Below, one piece after another: positions 6,839 through 14,784 of a stretch of DNA of 64,000 nt (positions within the stretch are counted from its first letter, which is position 1; each line of letters starts with the position of its first letter). The notes beneath the pieces were generated by a model. It was not told the origin of the DNA. It was given only the letters and a program-made list of their open reading frames with translations, and made no database searches. Source of the DNA: JAICKN01 sp036489565 (GTDB lineage: Bacteria > Acidobacteriota > Terriglobia > Terriglobales > Acidobacteriaceae); the NCBI GenBank assembly GCA_036489565.1, contig DASXFN010000032.1:13807-77806 (forward strand), read 5' to 3'. A program made the translations under genes and the position numbers.

Positions 6839-7393
6839 ATGCCGCACGAGCTCTCAATTCAGCAAATTCTTAGGCTTCTACAGGCGGCGAAAGAACAGGA
6901 CGAGTTGCATTGGTTGGCGATGGCCGTAGCTTTCAATCACGCGCTCCGGGCTTCGGAAGTGATTGCAATTAAACCGAGTTTTCTGGTGGATGGGAAGATC
7001 ACAATGCGGCGCAAGAAGCGTTCGAATGATGTGAACGACGAGCTGGTGGAGCATGAAAATATACTCATCAGCGAGCGAAAACCACTGCTTGAATTAGCTT
7101 CGAGAATCAAATTTAATCAACGCCTCTTTCCTGTCACTACCAGGACCTTCCAGCGCTGGGTCCACGCCGCCGGCGAGAGCGCCGGACTCCCCGAATTACT
7201 CTGTCATCCCCATACTCTCAAGCACTCCATTCTCTTCTTTCTCCGCCGTAACGGTATGGATATAGACCAGTTACGGCCCTATTCAGGCCACAAGCATGTG
7301 GATTCTCTGAATGTCTATTCTGGCTTCACGCGAGAGGAGACGGAGCCGCTGGTGCGCGCCGCATTCGGGAAGATACCCCTTTCGGTCGCTTGA
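6839..7393 (+). CDS. Tyrosine recombinase, catalytic domain only
   Basis: A 184-residue protein with the tyrosine-recombinase catalytic fold: Arg37 in HALRASEV, a Lys-rich beta hairpin RRKKR (57-61), HPHTLKHS at 123-130, GHKHV with His151, and Tyr160 in NVYSGF. Normal phage integrases are 300-400 residues; the N-terminal arm-binding and core-binding domains are absent here, and the residue normally Arg in the H-x-x-R box is Lys128. It may be an active minimal integrase or XerC-like resolvase, or a decaying copy. It stands alone between a terminator and the terminase genes. Confidence 0.8.
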   Translation: MPHELSIQQILRLLQAAKEQDELHWLAMAVAFNHALRASEVIAIKPSFLVDGKITMRRKKRSNDVNDELVEHENILISERKPLLELASRIKFNQRLFPVTTRTFQRWVHAAGESAGLPELLCHPHTLKHSILFFLRRNGMDIDQLRPYSGHKHVDSLNVYSGFTREETEPLVRAAFGKIPLSVA

Positions 7394-7423
7394 TTGTTTT
7401 GATTTAGTACAGCGATTTCAAAC

Positions 7424-7795
7424 GTGGGCGGAAAGCGACAAGGAGCTGGGCGGCACAAGCGGGGTTGTGAATGCGAGAAGTGTCAGGACAAAGGCGCGGG
7501 ATCCCGTCCTACCGACGCTAACCTGGCACGCAGGCTTAAGGCCAAGATCGCGGCGGAAAAGCAATGGCTGAAGATTCTCGAAATCGAAATCGAGTTGGCC
7601 GAGAAGAAGCAGGACACCGGGCCACTCAAGCGCACGCTGATGTATCTGGATGATCGGGACCTCGGAAAGCCCATGGACACCGTGAACCACGTCCACAAAG
7701 AACCCATTCAAGTGGAAGCCACCATAAAAATCTCCGAAATCGTCCGCGAAGTGCGGGAACGCAAATTGAACTATGAGCGCAGCCGAAACCGCTAA
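7424..7795 (+). CDS. Terminase small subunit-like protein
   Basis: A 123-residue protein starting at GTG 7424. The N-terminus GGKRQGAGRHK is the basic, Gly-rich opening typical of phage small-terminase-type proteins; CECEKC follows, then a long helical, charged region (LKILEIEIELAEKKQD). It overlaps the large-terminase gene by 23 nt. Probable role: recognising the packaging site and presenting DNA to the large subunit. The family match rests on the N-terminus and position, not on a full domain match. Confidence 0.65.
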   Translation: MGGKRQGAGRHKRGCECEKCQDKGAGSRPTDANLARRLKAKIAAEKQWLKILEIEIELAEKKQDTGPLKRTLMYLDDRDLGKPMDTVNHVHKEPIQVEATIKISEIVREVRERKLNYERSRNR

Positions 7796-9293
7796 CCCCT
7801 TGGCCGAAGTGCAACGCGAGCTGGCCGAGTTCGTCCACGATCCGCTGGGATTTGTGATGTGCGCCTACCCGTGGGGACACGGGGACCTGGCCGGCGAAGC
7901 TGGACCGCGCGCGCACCAGAGAAAACTACTCCGCGAGCTGGGCGACCATCTCCAGAATCCCGAAACCCGCTACAAACCCTTCCGTAAAACAGTTAGCTCC
8001 GGCCATGGCATCGGTAAGACCGCCGAGATCAGTTGGCTCACACATTGGGGACTCTCCACCTTCGAAGATTGCAAAGTAATTCTGATGGCCGGCACCGGCG
8101 ATCAGTTGAAGACCAAAACCCAGCCAGAAGTGGCGAAGTGGTTTCGCCTGGGATTGAACGCGGATTTCTTTGAAGTCAATGTGACCTCAATTAAAGCGCG
8201 CGAAGAAGGACACGAGCAGACCTGGCGCGCGGATTTCACTACATGGTCGGAAGAAAACCCGCAAGCCTCCGCCGGCGCCCACAATCGGCGCAAGCGTCTC
8301 ATCATCATTTACGAAGAAGCCGCCGGCATTCCTGACACCATCTGGAAGACGCAGGAAGGCGCAATGACCGATGCAGATACAGAAATCATCTGGATCGCCA
8401 TCAGTCAATGCACGCGCTCCGAGGGATTCTTTTACGAAGCGGTTTTCGGCACACAAAAGCATCGCTGGCATCCGGAGGTGATTGATTCGCGCGACGTGGA
8501 AGGCGTGAACGTCGAAGAGATCAACGAAGACATTAAAGTTTATGGACCGAATTCCGATCACGTCCGCGTGCGTTGGTTAGGTCTCTTCCCTCTCGCTGGC
8601 GAAGGCAAGTTTATTGATTTAGAGATGGTACAGAATGCGCAATCGCGTCATTTACCTACTTTCAATGATGACGCGCTGATCGCTGGCGTGGATCTGTCCT
8701 GGGGCGGCTCAGACGATACGGTGATTCGTTTTCGCCGCGGCTTCGATGCCCGCGCGATTCCCGCGATAAAGATACGCGGCCAGTTCACCAAAAACCCCGC
8801 CGTGATTCGCGAGCGCCTGGCGGACATATTACGTTCAAACTACAACGGCCAGCCGGTCACGATGATGTTTCTCGACAACTCCGGCGTGGGCGGAAATGCC
8901 GGCGCGATTCTCGCGGGGCTGCAAAATCTCAATTTACGAAATGTGATGGGTATCAACTTCGGCGATTCGGCGCTTAACGACAGGTTCTACGTGCTTCGCC
9001 GTGATGAGATGTGGGGCAAAATGAAGGACTGGCTGCGGGACGGCGGCTGTATTGATCGGGATTCGGAACTTGCGACCGACCTGCAAAAGCCAGTCTTAAT
9101 GTCGGATACCAGTCAGCGAATCAAGCTAGAACCGAAAGACGCGATGAAGAAACGCCTATCGAAGATGGGCCTTGATTCCTCTTCGCCCGACGATGCAGAC
9201 GCACTGGCGCTGACCTTCGCTATGCCGGTGCTGCCAAAACCGAAACCAAAGTCGAATCAGAGTAAACCGCGTTCTTACTCGGCTTGGGGATAA
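7773..9293 (+). CDS. Terminase large subunit
   Basis: A 506-residue DNA-packaging motor. ATPase part: Walker A SGHGIGKT at 76-83, Walker B LIIIYEEA at 176-183 with the catalytic Glu, and a coupling-type segment WIAISQCTR near 207. Nuclease part: AGVDLSWGG (Asp306), MMFLDNSG (Asp368) and SPDDADALAL (Asp473-476), the three acidic positions of the RNase H-like headful nuclease. Full length for the family. Acts with the portal encoded at 12346 to fill the procapsid and cut the concatemer. Confidence 0.93.
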   Translation: MSAAETANPLAEVQRELAEFVHDPLGFVMCAYPWGHGDLAGEAGPRAHQRKLLRELGDHLQNPETRYKPFRKTVSSGHGIGKTAEISWLTHWGLSTFEDCKVILMAGTGDQLKTKTQPEVAKWFRLGLNADFFEVNVTSIKAREEGHEQTWRADFTTWSEENPQASAGAHNRRKRLIIIYEEAAGIPDTIWKTQEGAMTDADTEIIWIAISQCTRSEGFFYEAVFGTQKHRWHPEVIDSRDVEGVNVEEINEDIKVYGPNSDHVRVRWLGLFPLAGEGKFIDLEMVQNAQSRHLPTFNDDALIAGVDLSWGGSDDTVIRFRRGFDARAIPAIKIRGQFTKNPAVIRERLADILRSNYNGQPVTMMFLDNSGVGGNAGAILAGLQNLNLRNVMGINFGDSALNDRFYVLRRDEMWGKMKDWLRDGGCIDRDSELATDLQKPVLMSDTSQRIKLEPKDAMKKRLSKMGLDSSSPDDADALALTFAMPVLPKPKPKSNQSKPRSYSAWG

Positions 9294-9301
9294 ATAAATC
9301 A

Positions 9302-9457
9302 ATGAAAATTTCCCAGCTTATTGAAGCCCTGCAAAAACTTGACCCCACCCTATTAGTCACGCGGCCTGATGGTGAAAATATAAACCGCGATGTGACGAAA
9401 CTGGAAGTCAGTCCGGATTACCACCATTCCGAATTGGAAGTCTTAGTGATCTCATGA
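9302..9457 (+). CDS. Hypothetical 51-residue protein
   Basis: ATG 9302 gives MKISQLIEALQKLDPTLLV and a charged second half ending in ELEVLVIS; the stop overlaps the next ATG (ATGA). The opening resembles the short helical proteins often found in head operons (KISELIE-x-LQ-x-LDPD), which are of unknown function. Coupling on the right side supports it as a real gene. Confidence 0.6.
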   Translation: MKISQLIEALQKLDPTLLVTRPDGENINRDVTKLEVSPDYHHSELEVLVIS

Positions 9458-9864
9458 TGCCCGCAAACATCTTCGCGCAACGCTCTCTCGGTGGCCCGAT
9501 GGCCGCGCAGCCTTCCATGATGCAGCAAACGGCGCAACCTCCGGCAGCACAACCGCAACCGCAGGCAGCGCCGCCGCAAATGCAGCCACCGAATCCCGCA
9601 CAAATTCAAAGCGGCGCAGTCCCGGCGATGCAGCGCCCACTGCCGGTTCCACAGATTCCGCCTTCCATGGCCGCTCCGCAATCGGGAGCGATGCCCGCCA
9701 CGCAAAACGCTTTGAACAGATTTCTGCCGCCGGCACAAATGCAAGCCGCTCCACAACCCTTTGCGCGGCCTTCTGCTCCGATGCCGGCGGCGGGAATGAA
9801 TCCACAGCAGCAGCTTCCTCCGCAGGTGATGAACGCCATGCGGATGAGAATGGGGATGTACTGA
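9454..9864 (+). CDS. Pro/Gln/Ala-rich low-complexity protein
   Basis: A 136-residue protein made almost wholly of Pro, Gln, Ala and Met (QPQPQAAPPQMQPP and similar), with one more ordered short segment NALNRFLPPAQ. No domain. Similar disordered proteins occur beside terminases and portals in podoviruses. Coupled by overlap on both sides (ATGA, TGATG). A structural or scaffolding accessory role is inference. Confidence 0.6.
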   Translation: MMPANIFAQRSLGGPMAAQPSMMQQTAQPPAAQPQPQAAPPQMQPPNPAQIQSGAVPAMQRPLPVPQIPPSMAAPQSGAMPATQNALNRFLPPAQMQAAPQPFARPSAPMPAAGMNPQQQLPPQVMNAMRMRMGMY

Positions 9865-10070
9865 TGGCGAAACTAACCTCCAAATCCCGCAACGCTTTCG
9901 CCGATCGCGTCTTCGGCCTGCCGAAGCAACGCGCGTATCCCATGCCCGATAAGAAGCATGCGCGCCTGGCAAAGAGCGGCGCATCCCGCGCGGAAAGAAT
10001 TGGCAATATCACTCGTACACAGGAAGCCCAGATCGACCGCAAGGCCAACCGCAAACTGCGGGGCCGCTAG
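9864..10070 (+). CDS. Small basic phage head-operon protein
   Basis: A 68-residue basic protein: KLTSKSRNAFADRVFGLP, then RAYPMPDKKHARLAKSGASRA. This LT-x-x-R/S-RNA-x-x ... YP-x-PDK-x-HAR-x-AK pattern is recurrent in phage genomes (DUF6582-like) next to capsid genes, function unknown. Start overlaps the previous stop (TGATG). Confidence 0.65.
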   Translation: MAKLTSKSRNAFADRVFGLPKQRAYPMPDKKHARLAKSGASRAERIGNITRTQEAQIDRKANRKLRGR

Positions 10071-10104
10071 ATTTCATTTTCAAAATTCACCCAAGGAAAA
10101 TCCC

Positions 10105-10479
10105 ATGAACTCAGCCTTACAAGTTGGCGTATTCACGCAAGACGCGGTGCAGAAGTTGCTGGCCGCTGCTCTGGTTGCGCTTCCCGCTTCCGGCGCCGTC
10201 GATCCGCACACCGCAAACCGTTACATCATCACTAAAGCCGGAGTGGCCGCATTGACGTTGGCCGCGCCCACAGCGGGAGCTGATGATGGGCTACTGATCC
10301 AGATTGCTTCGGCGACGGCCAATGCCCATACCGTGACGACGGCCGCGCTGTTTGAAGACGGTACCGCCAACACGAACGTGCTGACTTTCCCCGCTCATGC
10401 GGGAGCTTCGGCCTTACTTATGGCGTATCAGGGAAAGTGGATTGTATTAAACGAGCAGGCAACCTCGCTCACGTCTTAA
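10105..10479 (+). CDS. Small Ala-rich phage structural-type protein
   Basis: A 124-residue protein from ATG 10105 with AAGGA before it. It is Ala/Thr rich, beta-type, with segments ANRYIITKAGVAALTLAAP and LTFPAHAGASALLMAYQGKWIVLNE that look like a decoration-protein or fibre-knob beta sandwich. No signal peptide. Function not established; a virion surface protein is the most natural reading. The structured region 10482-10619 begins 2 nt after its stop. Confidence 0.55.
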   Translation: MNSALQVGVFTQDAVQKLLAAALVALPASGAVDPHTANRYIITKAGVAALTLAAPTAGADDGLLIQIASATANAHTVTTAALFEDGTANTNVLTFPAHAGASALLMAYQGKWIVLNEQATSLTS

Positions 10480-10481
10480 TT

Positions 10482-10619
10482 ATTCTCCGCGCGAAGAACT
10501 CTCCGGGCGGCCCAGCGGGGAGCGCACGGGGCAACGATGCCTCCACTTCCGGGGTGCTTACCTAGCCTGAAAACGTCTCCATCGGAGCGACTAACGGGTC
10601 AGAGGGCAGCGCGGAGAAT
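10482..10619 (+). ncRNA. Candidate multi-stem structured RNA
   Basis: No gene fits 10480-10640. An 11-bp perfect closing stem pairs 10482-10492 (ATTCTCCGCGC) with 10609-10619. Inside are a 6-bp stem 10499-10504/10517-10522 enclosing GGG-CGG-CCC, a stem 10528-10533/10538-10543 with ACGA loop, a stem 10577-10580/10584-10587 and GACT-AACG-GGTC at 10589-10600. Several short hairpins inside one long closing helix suggest a folded RNA, but single-sequence pairing is weak proof. It matches no riboswitch class I know. Confidence 0.35.
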
Positions 10620-10640
10620 TCTGGGCCGCGAAAATTAAAA

Positions 10641-10787
10641 ATGAACCAATCTGCACAGATCATCGAGATACCGCAATCCACGAAAGTACTTCCCTGCTCG
10701 GGTTGTGGACGGGAGTGTATGGCGGGAAAGAATTCGGTCATGGTTTTCTGCCGCGACTGCTCGGCGAAGATGGGAGTCAAGAAGTGA
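10641..10787 (+). CDS. 48-residue zinc-ribbon protein
   Basis: ATG 10641 opens a 48-residue frame with two knuckles, CSGC (19-22) and CRDC (37-40), the C-x2-C ... C-x2-C layout of a zinc ribbon, plus a short Lys tail MGVKK. Its stop overlaps the next GTG (GTGA). Small zinc ribbons of this type are common in phages and often bind nucleic acid. Confidence 0.6.
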   Translation: MNQSAQIIEIPQSTKVLPCSGCGRECMAGKNSVMVFCRDCSAKMGVKK

Positions 10788-11137
10788 CAATTGCCGACGA
10801 ATTAGCCGCTCTCTTGCGGGAAATGCAAATTACTTCCTCAATCGCAGAGGATGTTGATTCTTTGCGTATGGGACAGGATGGGTTTGATCGCATGATTTCA
10901 ATTGACCCTAGCGACCATAACTGGAAAAAGAAAGCGATTTTCTTTTTCGCTGGCGGCACGTCAGGCATAAAAGTGATTTTCGCCCCACTGGAAATCCCGC
11001 GCGCCATCGAGAGCGGTGAGCAAGTACGCGACGCGGCAAATAGAGTCTTACTGCGACATTTGAAATTGTTCGACTCAGTCGGTGAGCGTCGAGTTATCGA
11101 GCGGTTCGATGGTTTATTTCGAGTCGAGTATGCCTAA
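10784..11137 (+). CDS. Hypothetical phage protein
   Basis: A 117-residue protein from GTG 10784 (GTGA overlap; a longer in-frame start at 10703 would run inside the zinc-ribbon gene). Mixed alpha/beta: TIADELAALLREMQITSSI, WKKKAIFFFAGGTSGIKVIF, and a charged helical end. No motif recognised. Its end overlaps the ATG of the next gene by 8 nt. Confidence 0.5.
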   Translation: MTIADELAALLREMQITSSIAEDVDSLRMGQDGFDRMISIDPSDHNWKKKAIFFFAGGTSGIKVIFAPLEIPRAIESGEQVRDAANRVLLRHLKLFDSVGERRVIERFDGLFRVEYA

Positions 11138-11567
11138 ATTCCTGGAAGACAAGCTCCGCGCCGAGTACGGCAACAATCCCCATGCCATCTACGGCACGAT
11201 GAACGAAATCGGCGCGATGCACGGCAACAAAGAAACGGCCAAAGGCCGCGAAATGGAGAAAAAGCACATGAAAAAAGAATCAGCACCAGCTTCCAAAATG
11301 CGGGAGATGCGAATTGAAATCCATCGCGGCAAAGACGGCAAGAAAAGCGGGTACACCGTCCACCACCACATGGAGCCGCGCAAAACCTCTAATTCCGGCG
11401 CGTTCATGGAAGAGACGCATCACTCTTTTCCCTTCGGTGCCAAACAACACGACGAGATGATAGATCACATTGACGAGCATCTCGGCGGCGAACCTGCCGG
11501 AGCATCGGCCAAAGCCAGCGCACCCGCTTCCGAGTCTCCGGAAAATGACGAGGAAGAAGAGTCCTAA
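11130..11567 (+). CDS. Hypothetical phage protein, charged
   Basis: A 145-residue protein. ATG 11130 gives MPKFLEDKLRAEYGNNPHAI, then YGTMNEIGAMHGNK, an opening often seen in small phage proteins near portal genes. The middle is basic and His-rich (GYTVHHHMEPRKT), with HDEMIDHIDEHLGG, and the end is Ala/Ser/Glu rich and probably disordered. Function unknown; location suggests virion assembly. Confidence 0.6.
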   Translation: MPKFLEDKLRAEYGNNPHAIYGTMNEIGAMHGNKETAKGREMEKKHMKKESAPASKMREMRIEIHRGKDGKKSGYTVHHHMEPRKTSNSGAFMEETHHSFPFGAKQHDEMIDHIDEHLGGEPAGASAKASAPASESPENDEEEES

Positions 11568-12242
11568 ATGCCGTTGATGAAGACCAAAGACCGCCTCAAG
11601 ATCAGCCATGAGCTTAAAAAGATGGGCTTTGGCGGTATTGAGGATGTCAACTTATTCGCCCAGATCGCGGTGCTCTACCAGAACCACAACTCTTTCCGTG
11701 GCCTGCTGATGTCCACCGCGCCCGACCAGCGGCAGATCGCCTATGACGCGCTCCGTCCCCATCTTCGCTTCACGCCGAAGCCGCTCGATGTGTACGAACG
11801 CGAGATCAAAGAGAAAGCGGAGCGCGAGCAGTGGGACACCTTCGACGGCAGCGCCTACCCGAAGGCATTTAAAACGCCAACGCTTACGGAGATGGCCGAG
11901 AACGCCATCCGGGAGAATGTCTTTGAAGCGAAAGGCGGCCTCGAAGCGGTTTGCGCGCACTGCCTGACCACGAAAGTTTTTCGCGGCAGGAACCGCAAGG
12001 AAGCCGAGAAAGATTTTCACTCCGAAGGCTGGCGCACGGATGGATGTAAAGATTACTGTCCGCAGCACATTCCCTCGCGACTCACCACAAAACTCACCTG
12101 CTCCAATGAAGAGTGTGGACGGCGGCAAGATATTCGCGCCTGGGACGAGCAAGACGGTTATACCAAAGCACGACTCGCAGGATGGGTCATTGAGGATTCG
12201 GCGATCTGCCCGGAGTGCTCGGCGAAGAAGTTGATTCAGTAA
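11568..12242 (+). CDS. Hypothetical protein with two zinc knuckles
   Basis: A 224-residue protein. N-terminal half helical (KDRLKISHELKKMGFGGIED). C-terminal half holds VCAHCLTTKVF, DGCKDYCPQH, LTCSNEECGRRQ and ICPECSAKK: four Cys pairs, enough for two zinc sites. No family recognised. It ends one base before the antisense tRNA gene. Could be a nucleic-acid-binding phage protein. Confidence 0.55.
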   Translation: MPLMKTKDRLKISHELKKMGFGGIEDVNLFAQIAVLYQNHNSFRGLLMSTAPDQRQIAYDALRPHLRFTPKPLDVYEREIKEKAEREQWDTFDGSAYPKAFKTPTLTEMAENAIRENVFEAKGGLEAVCAHCLTTKVFRGRNRKEAEKDFHSEGWRTDGCKDYCPQHIPSRLTTKLTCSNEECGRRQDIRAWDEQDGYTKARLAGWVIEDSAICPECSAKKLIQ

Positions 12243-12243
12243 T

Positions 12244-12331
12244 TGGCGGAGAGTGCCAGATTCGAACTGGCGGAAGATTACTCTTCGGCACGTTAGCAGT
12301 GTGCTGGTTTAAACCTCTCACCCAACTCTCC
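12244..12331 (-). tRNA. tRNA-Ser(GCU)
   Basis: Minus strand. Acceptor arms GGAGAGT and ACTCTCC pair perfectly (12325-12331 with 12248-12254), anticodon loop CTGCTAA at 12293-12299 gives GCU, the T arm has CCAG-TTCGAATC-TGGC, a long variable arm (CGAAGAGTAATCTTC) marks a class II serine tRNA, and GCCA closes the 3' end, so discriminator and CCA are encoded. It is antisense to the surrounding late genes and fills the gap before the portal gene. Confidence 0.9.
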
Positions 12332-12345
12332 TAACGCAATTCTAA

Positions 12346-14556
12346 ATGTCCACCCCTACACCCAAAGAAATTCGAGAGAAGTACTCCGATTATCGTAACG
12401 AGTGGCAGCCCACTCGCGACGAAGGCTCTGCTGACATGCAGGCCATCTCCACCCTTGGCCCGTGGACGGCGAGCGACCGTGCGGCCCGCGAAGATGCGGC
12501 ACGTCCCTGTATTCACCTCGACCAGATCAATCAATATCTACATCAGTACACGGGAAATCTACGAAAGACGAAACGGGCAATTCAGGTCACGCCCAAAGGC
12601 AACGGGGCCAATGACCAGGACGCCGCCAAGCGTTCGAGTGTGATTCGCGGCATTGAAGATAAATCGAACGCGCCGACAGCGGTTTATATTCCCGCCGCGG
12701 AGAGCGCCGCGCAGAGAAGCTACGGCTTCTCGGTGATCCGGACGGAGTACAAGGACGATTCCAGCTTCGATCAGGAAATTCTCGTCAAGCCCATCGCCAA
12801 CCCCGATTGCGTACTGATCTCGCCTTATTACAAACAGCCCAACGCCTGCGACATCGAAGACGCCTTTCTGCTCGACATCATCCTGAAAAAAGATTTCGAG
12901 TCACTCTATCCGGATGCGGAGATCACCGACTTTGAAGGCGAAGCGGTCAACGGACTGAATATTTCCGACTGGGTGAAGACCAACTACATTGTCCGCGCCG
13001 AGTACTGGAAGATCGAGAAAGACATCCGCACCCTTTTACTGCTGAATACTCCGCAAGGCCAGAAGATTGTTTTCAAGGATGAGCTGACCAGCGAAGAGCG
13101 CGACCGCCGCTACAAGAAACTGAAGCTGCACGATGGTTTCGAGGTTGTCCGAGAACGTGAAGTGCAGATTCCCCGCGTGGTGCAGTACATGACGAATGGC
13201 GTGGAAATTCTCGATGAGATCCCCTGGGCCGGTTCGCGCATCCCGATCATCTCCTGCCTTGGCCCGGAGCGGTGGACTACCGAAGGCGGCTCGGCGAAGA
13301 GAACTCTACTTTCACTGGTGCGATTTGCGCGAGATCCGCAGATGCTCTTCGACTTCCTTGCCTCACAGGAAGCGGAAGAAGCCGGACTGGTGCCGAAAGT
13401 TCCCTTCGTCGGCGCAAGTGGACAGTTTGAAACCGACCGCGAAACCTGGACTGAGTTGAATAAAGTTCCGCATCCGTTCGTTGAATATGACGCGATTACC
13501 GATGCCACCGGCCAGAATGCGCTCCCGCCGCCGAGTCGCCCGCAGTATGAAGCCAACTTTCAACAATACGAGCTGGCAAAGGATTCCACGGGCCGCTCCT
13601 TACAAGCCGCGATGGGAATCAGTCCCCTGCCGACCGCCGCGCAACGCGCCAACCAGAAATCCGGCGTGGCTTTAGAAAAGATTCAGAACGAGGAAGACAT
13701 TGGCACGCAAGCATTCCTCGACAACTTTGAGAACGGCTATCTACACAACCTCGGCTGGCAGATCAATGAACTCATCACTCCCATCATGGACACGCAGCGG
13801 GAGATGCCCGTGGCGCAGCCGGACGGCACGCGCAGCACTTTACATATTGTGGGGAACACTTCGCACCCGATGGGCGAAGACGGCGCATATAACGTGCAGG
13901 GTTTACCGGACGATCATCTTCACACCGGAAAAGGTGATTTCGATTTAACAATTGCTTCTGGGCCAAGCTATGACTCTGAACGCGAGATGCAGGATGATTT
14001 CGTAGATACCCTGATTCAGAACATGGCGAACCTGCCGCAGCCGGGAACGCCCGCCGCGAAAGTGTTCGCCCTGGGAATCCGGATGCGCCCCGAACTCGGC
14101 CCCATCGCCAAAGAGATTGCCGACGTCTTCGATCCGCCGCCAACCGGGAACCTTCCACCCGAAGCGCAGGCCGCCATTACTCAACTGCAAGGCCAGATGC
14201 AAGGCTTACAGCAGGAGAATGCTGCGCTGCACGCCGACCGCGCCGGACGAGTCTTAGAGCAGCAAACTAAGCTGACCATCCAGCAAATGAAGAACGAGAG
14301 CGACGAGAAGATGGCGCAGTTGTCGAACGACATTAAGGTCCTGATCGCCGAGGTGCAAGCGAAGTCTCAGGATTCCGCCGAGCGTATTCAGATGTTTAAG
14401 GAATTCTGGCTGGAAAATCACGGCGCGGCCCACGAAGCGGCGTTACAGGCGAGCGATCAGCAACACGCGAAAGAAACCGCCGCCGCGACTATGGCTGCTC
14501 AACAGCAGCAGGCGGCGCAAGAACAACAGCAGGAGCAGAATCAACCGGCAGAATGA
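12346..14556 (+). CDS. P22-type portal protein
   Basis: A 736-residue portal, close to the 725 of P22 gp1. Typical parts: RPCIHLDQINQYLHQYTGNL near 50, RGIEDKSNAPTAVYIPAAES near 100, GFSVIRTEY, NPDCVLISPYYKQPNACD, YWKIEKDIRTLL, then a stem/crown region and a long C-terminal Gln-rich coiled segment (QGQMQGLQQENAALHADRAG to the QQQQ tail) like the P22 barrel. Forms the dodecameric DNA gate at one capsid vertex and contacts terminase and the gp4-like connector. Confidence 0.88.
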   Translation: MSTPTPKEIREKYSDYRNEWQPTRDEGSADMQAISTLGPWTASDRAAREDAARPCIHLDQINQYLHQYTGNLRKTKRAIQVTPKGNGANDQDAAKRSSVIRGIEDKSNAPTAVYIPAAESAAQRSYGFSVIRTEYKDDSSFDQEILVKPIANPDCVLISPYYKQPNACDIEDAFLLDIILKKDFESLYPDAEITDFEGEAVNGLNISDWVKTNYIVRAEYWKIEKDIRTLLLLNTPQGQKIVFKDELTSEERDRRYKKLKLHDGFEVVREREVQIPRVVQYMTNGVEILDEIPWAGSRIPIISCLGPERWTTEGGSAKRTLLSLVRFARDPQMLFDFLASQEAEEAGLVPKVPFVGASGQFETDRETWTELNKVPHPFVEYDAITDATGQNALPPPSRPQYEANFQQYELAKDSTGRSLQAAMGISPLPTAAQRANQKSGVALEKIQNEEDIGTQAFLDNFENGYLHNLGWQINELITPIMDTQREMPVAQPDGTRSTLHIVGNTSHPMGEDGAYNVQGLPDDHLHTGKGDFDLTIASGPSYDSEREMQDDFVDTLIQNMANLPQPGTPAAKVFALGIRMRPELGPIAKEIADVFDPPPTGNLPPEAQAAITQLQGQMQGLQQENAALHADRAGRVLEQQTKLTIQQMKNESDEKMAQLSNDIKVLIAEVQAKSQDSAERIQMFKEFWLENHGAAHEAALQASDQQHAKETAAATMAAQQQQAAQEQQQEQNQPAE

Positions 14557-14710
14557 TTTTTACTTTTCGGAAATTGTCTCGCACCGACATGATCGTGAAC
14601 GAGCTTCCATCTTCGGCCAGTTCAATCACTTGCCATTTTTCGGAACTCTTCCCAAACGTCAGGATGTCGGACAACTCGATGACCAGATTAAAGGGCGGGA
14701 ATAACTTCAT
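14489..14710 (-). CDS. Antisense small protein (moron 1)
   Basis: A 73-residue minus-strand frame. Its sequence looks natural (FNLVIELSDILTFGKSSE, WQVIELAEDGSSFTIMSVRD), with alternating hydrophobic residues, and it is the only gene in the 228 nt between portal and scaffold. Its last 68 nt overlap the portal 3' end tail-to-tail. The terminal residues (VVLAPPAAVEQP) lie in that overlap. Function unknown. Confidence 0.45.
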   Translation of the reverse strand: MKLFPPFNLVIELSDILTFGKSSEKWQVIELAEDGSSFTIMSVRDNFRKVKIILPVDSAPAVVLAPPAAVEQP

Positions 14711-14784
14711 TTCCAGACTTTAGCACCACCACGCGCCGCCGGTCTCACGTCACATCCGGCACTCACCACACAAGGAAACAAATC

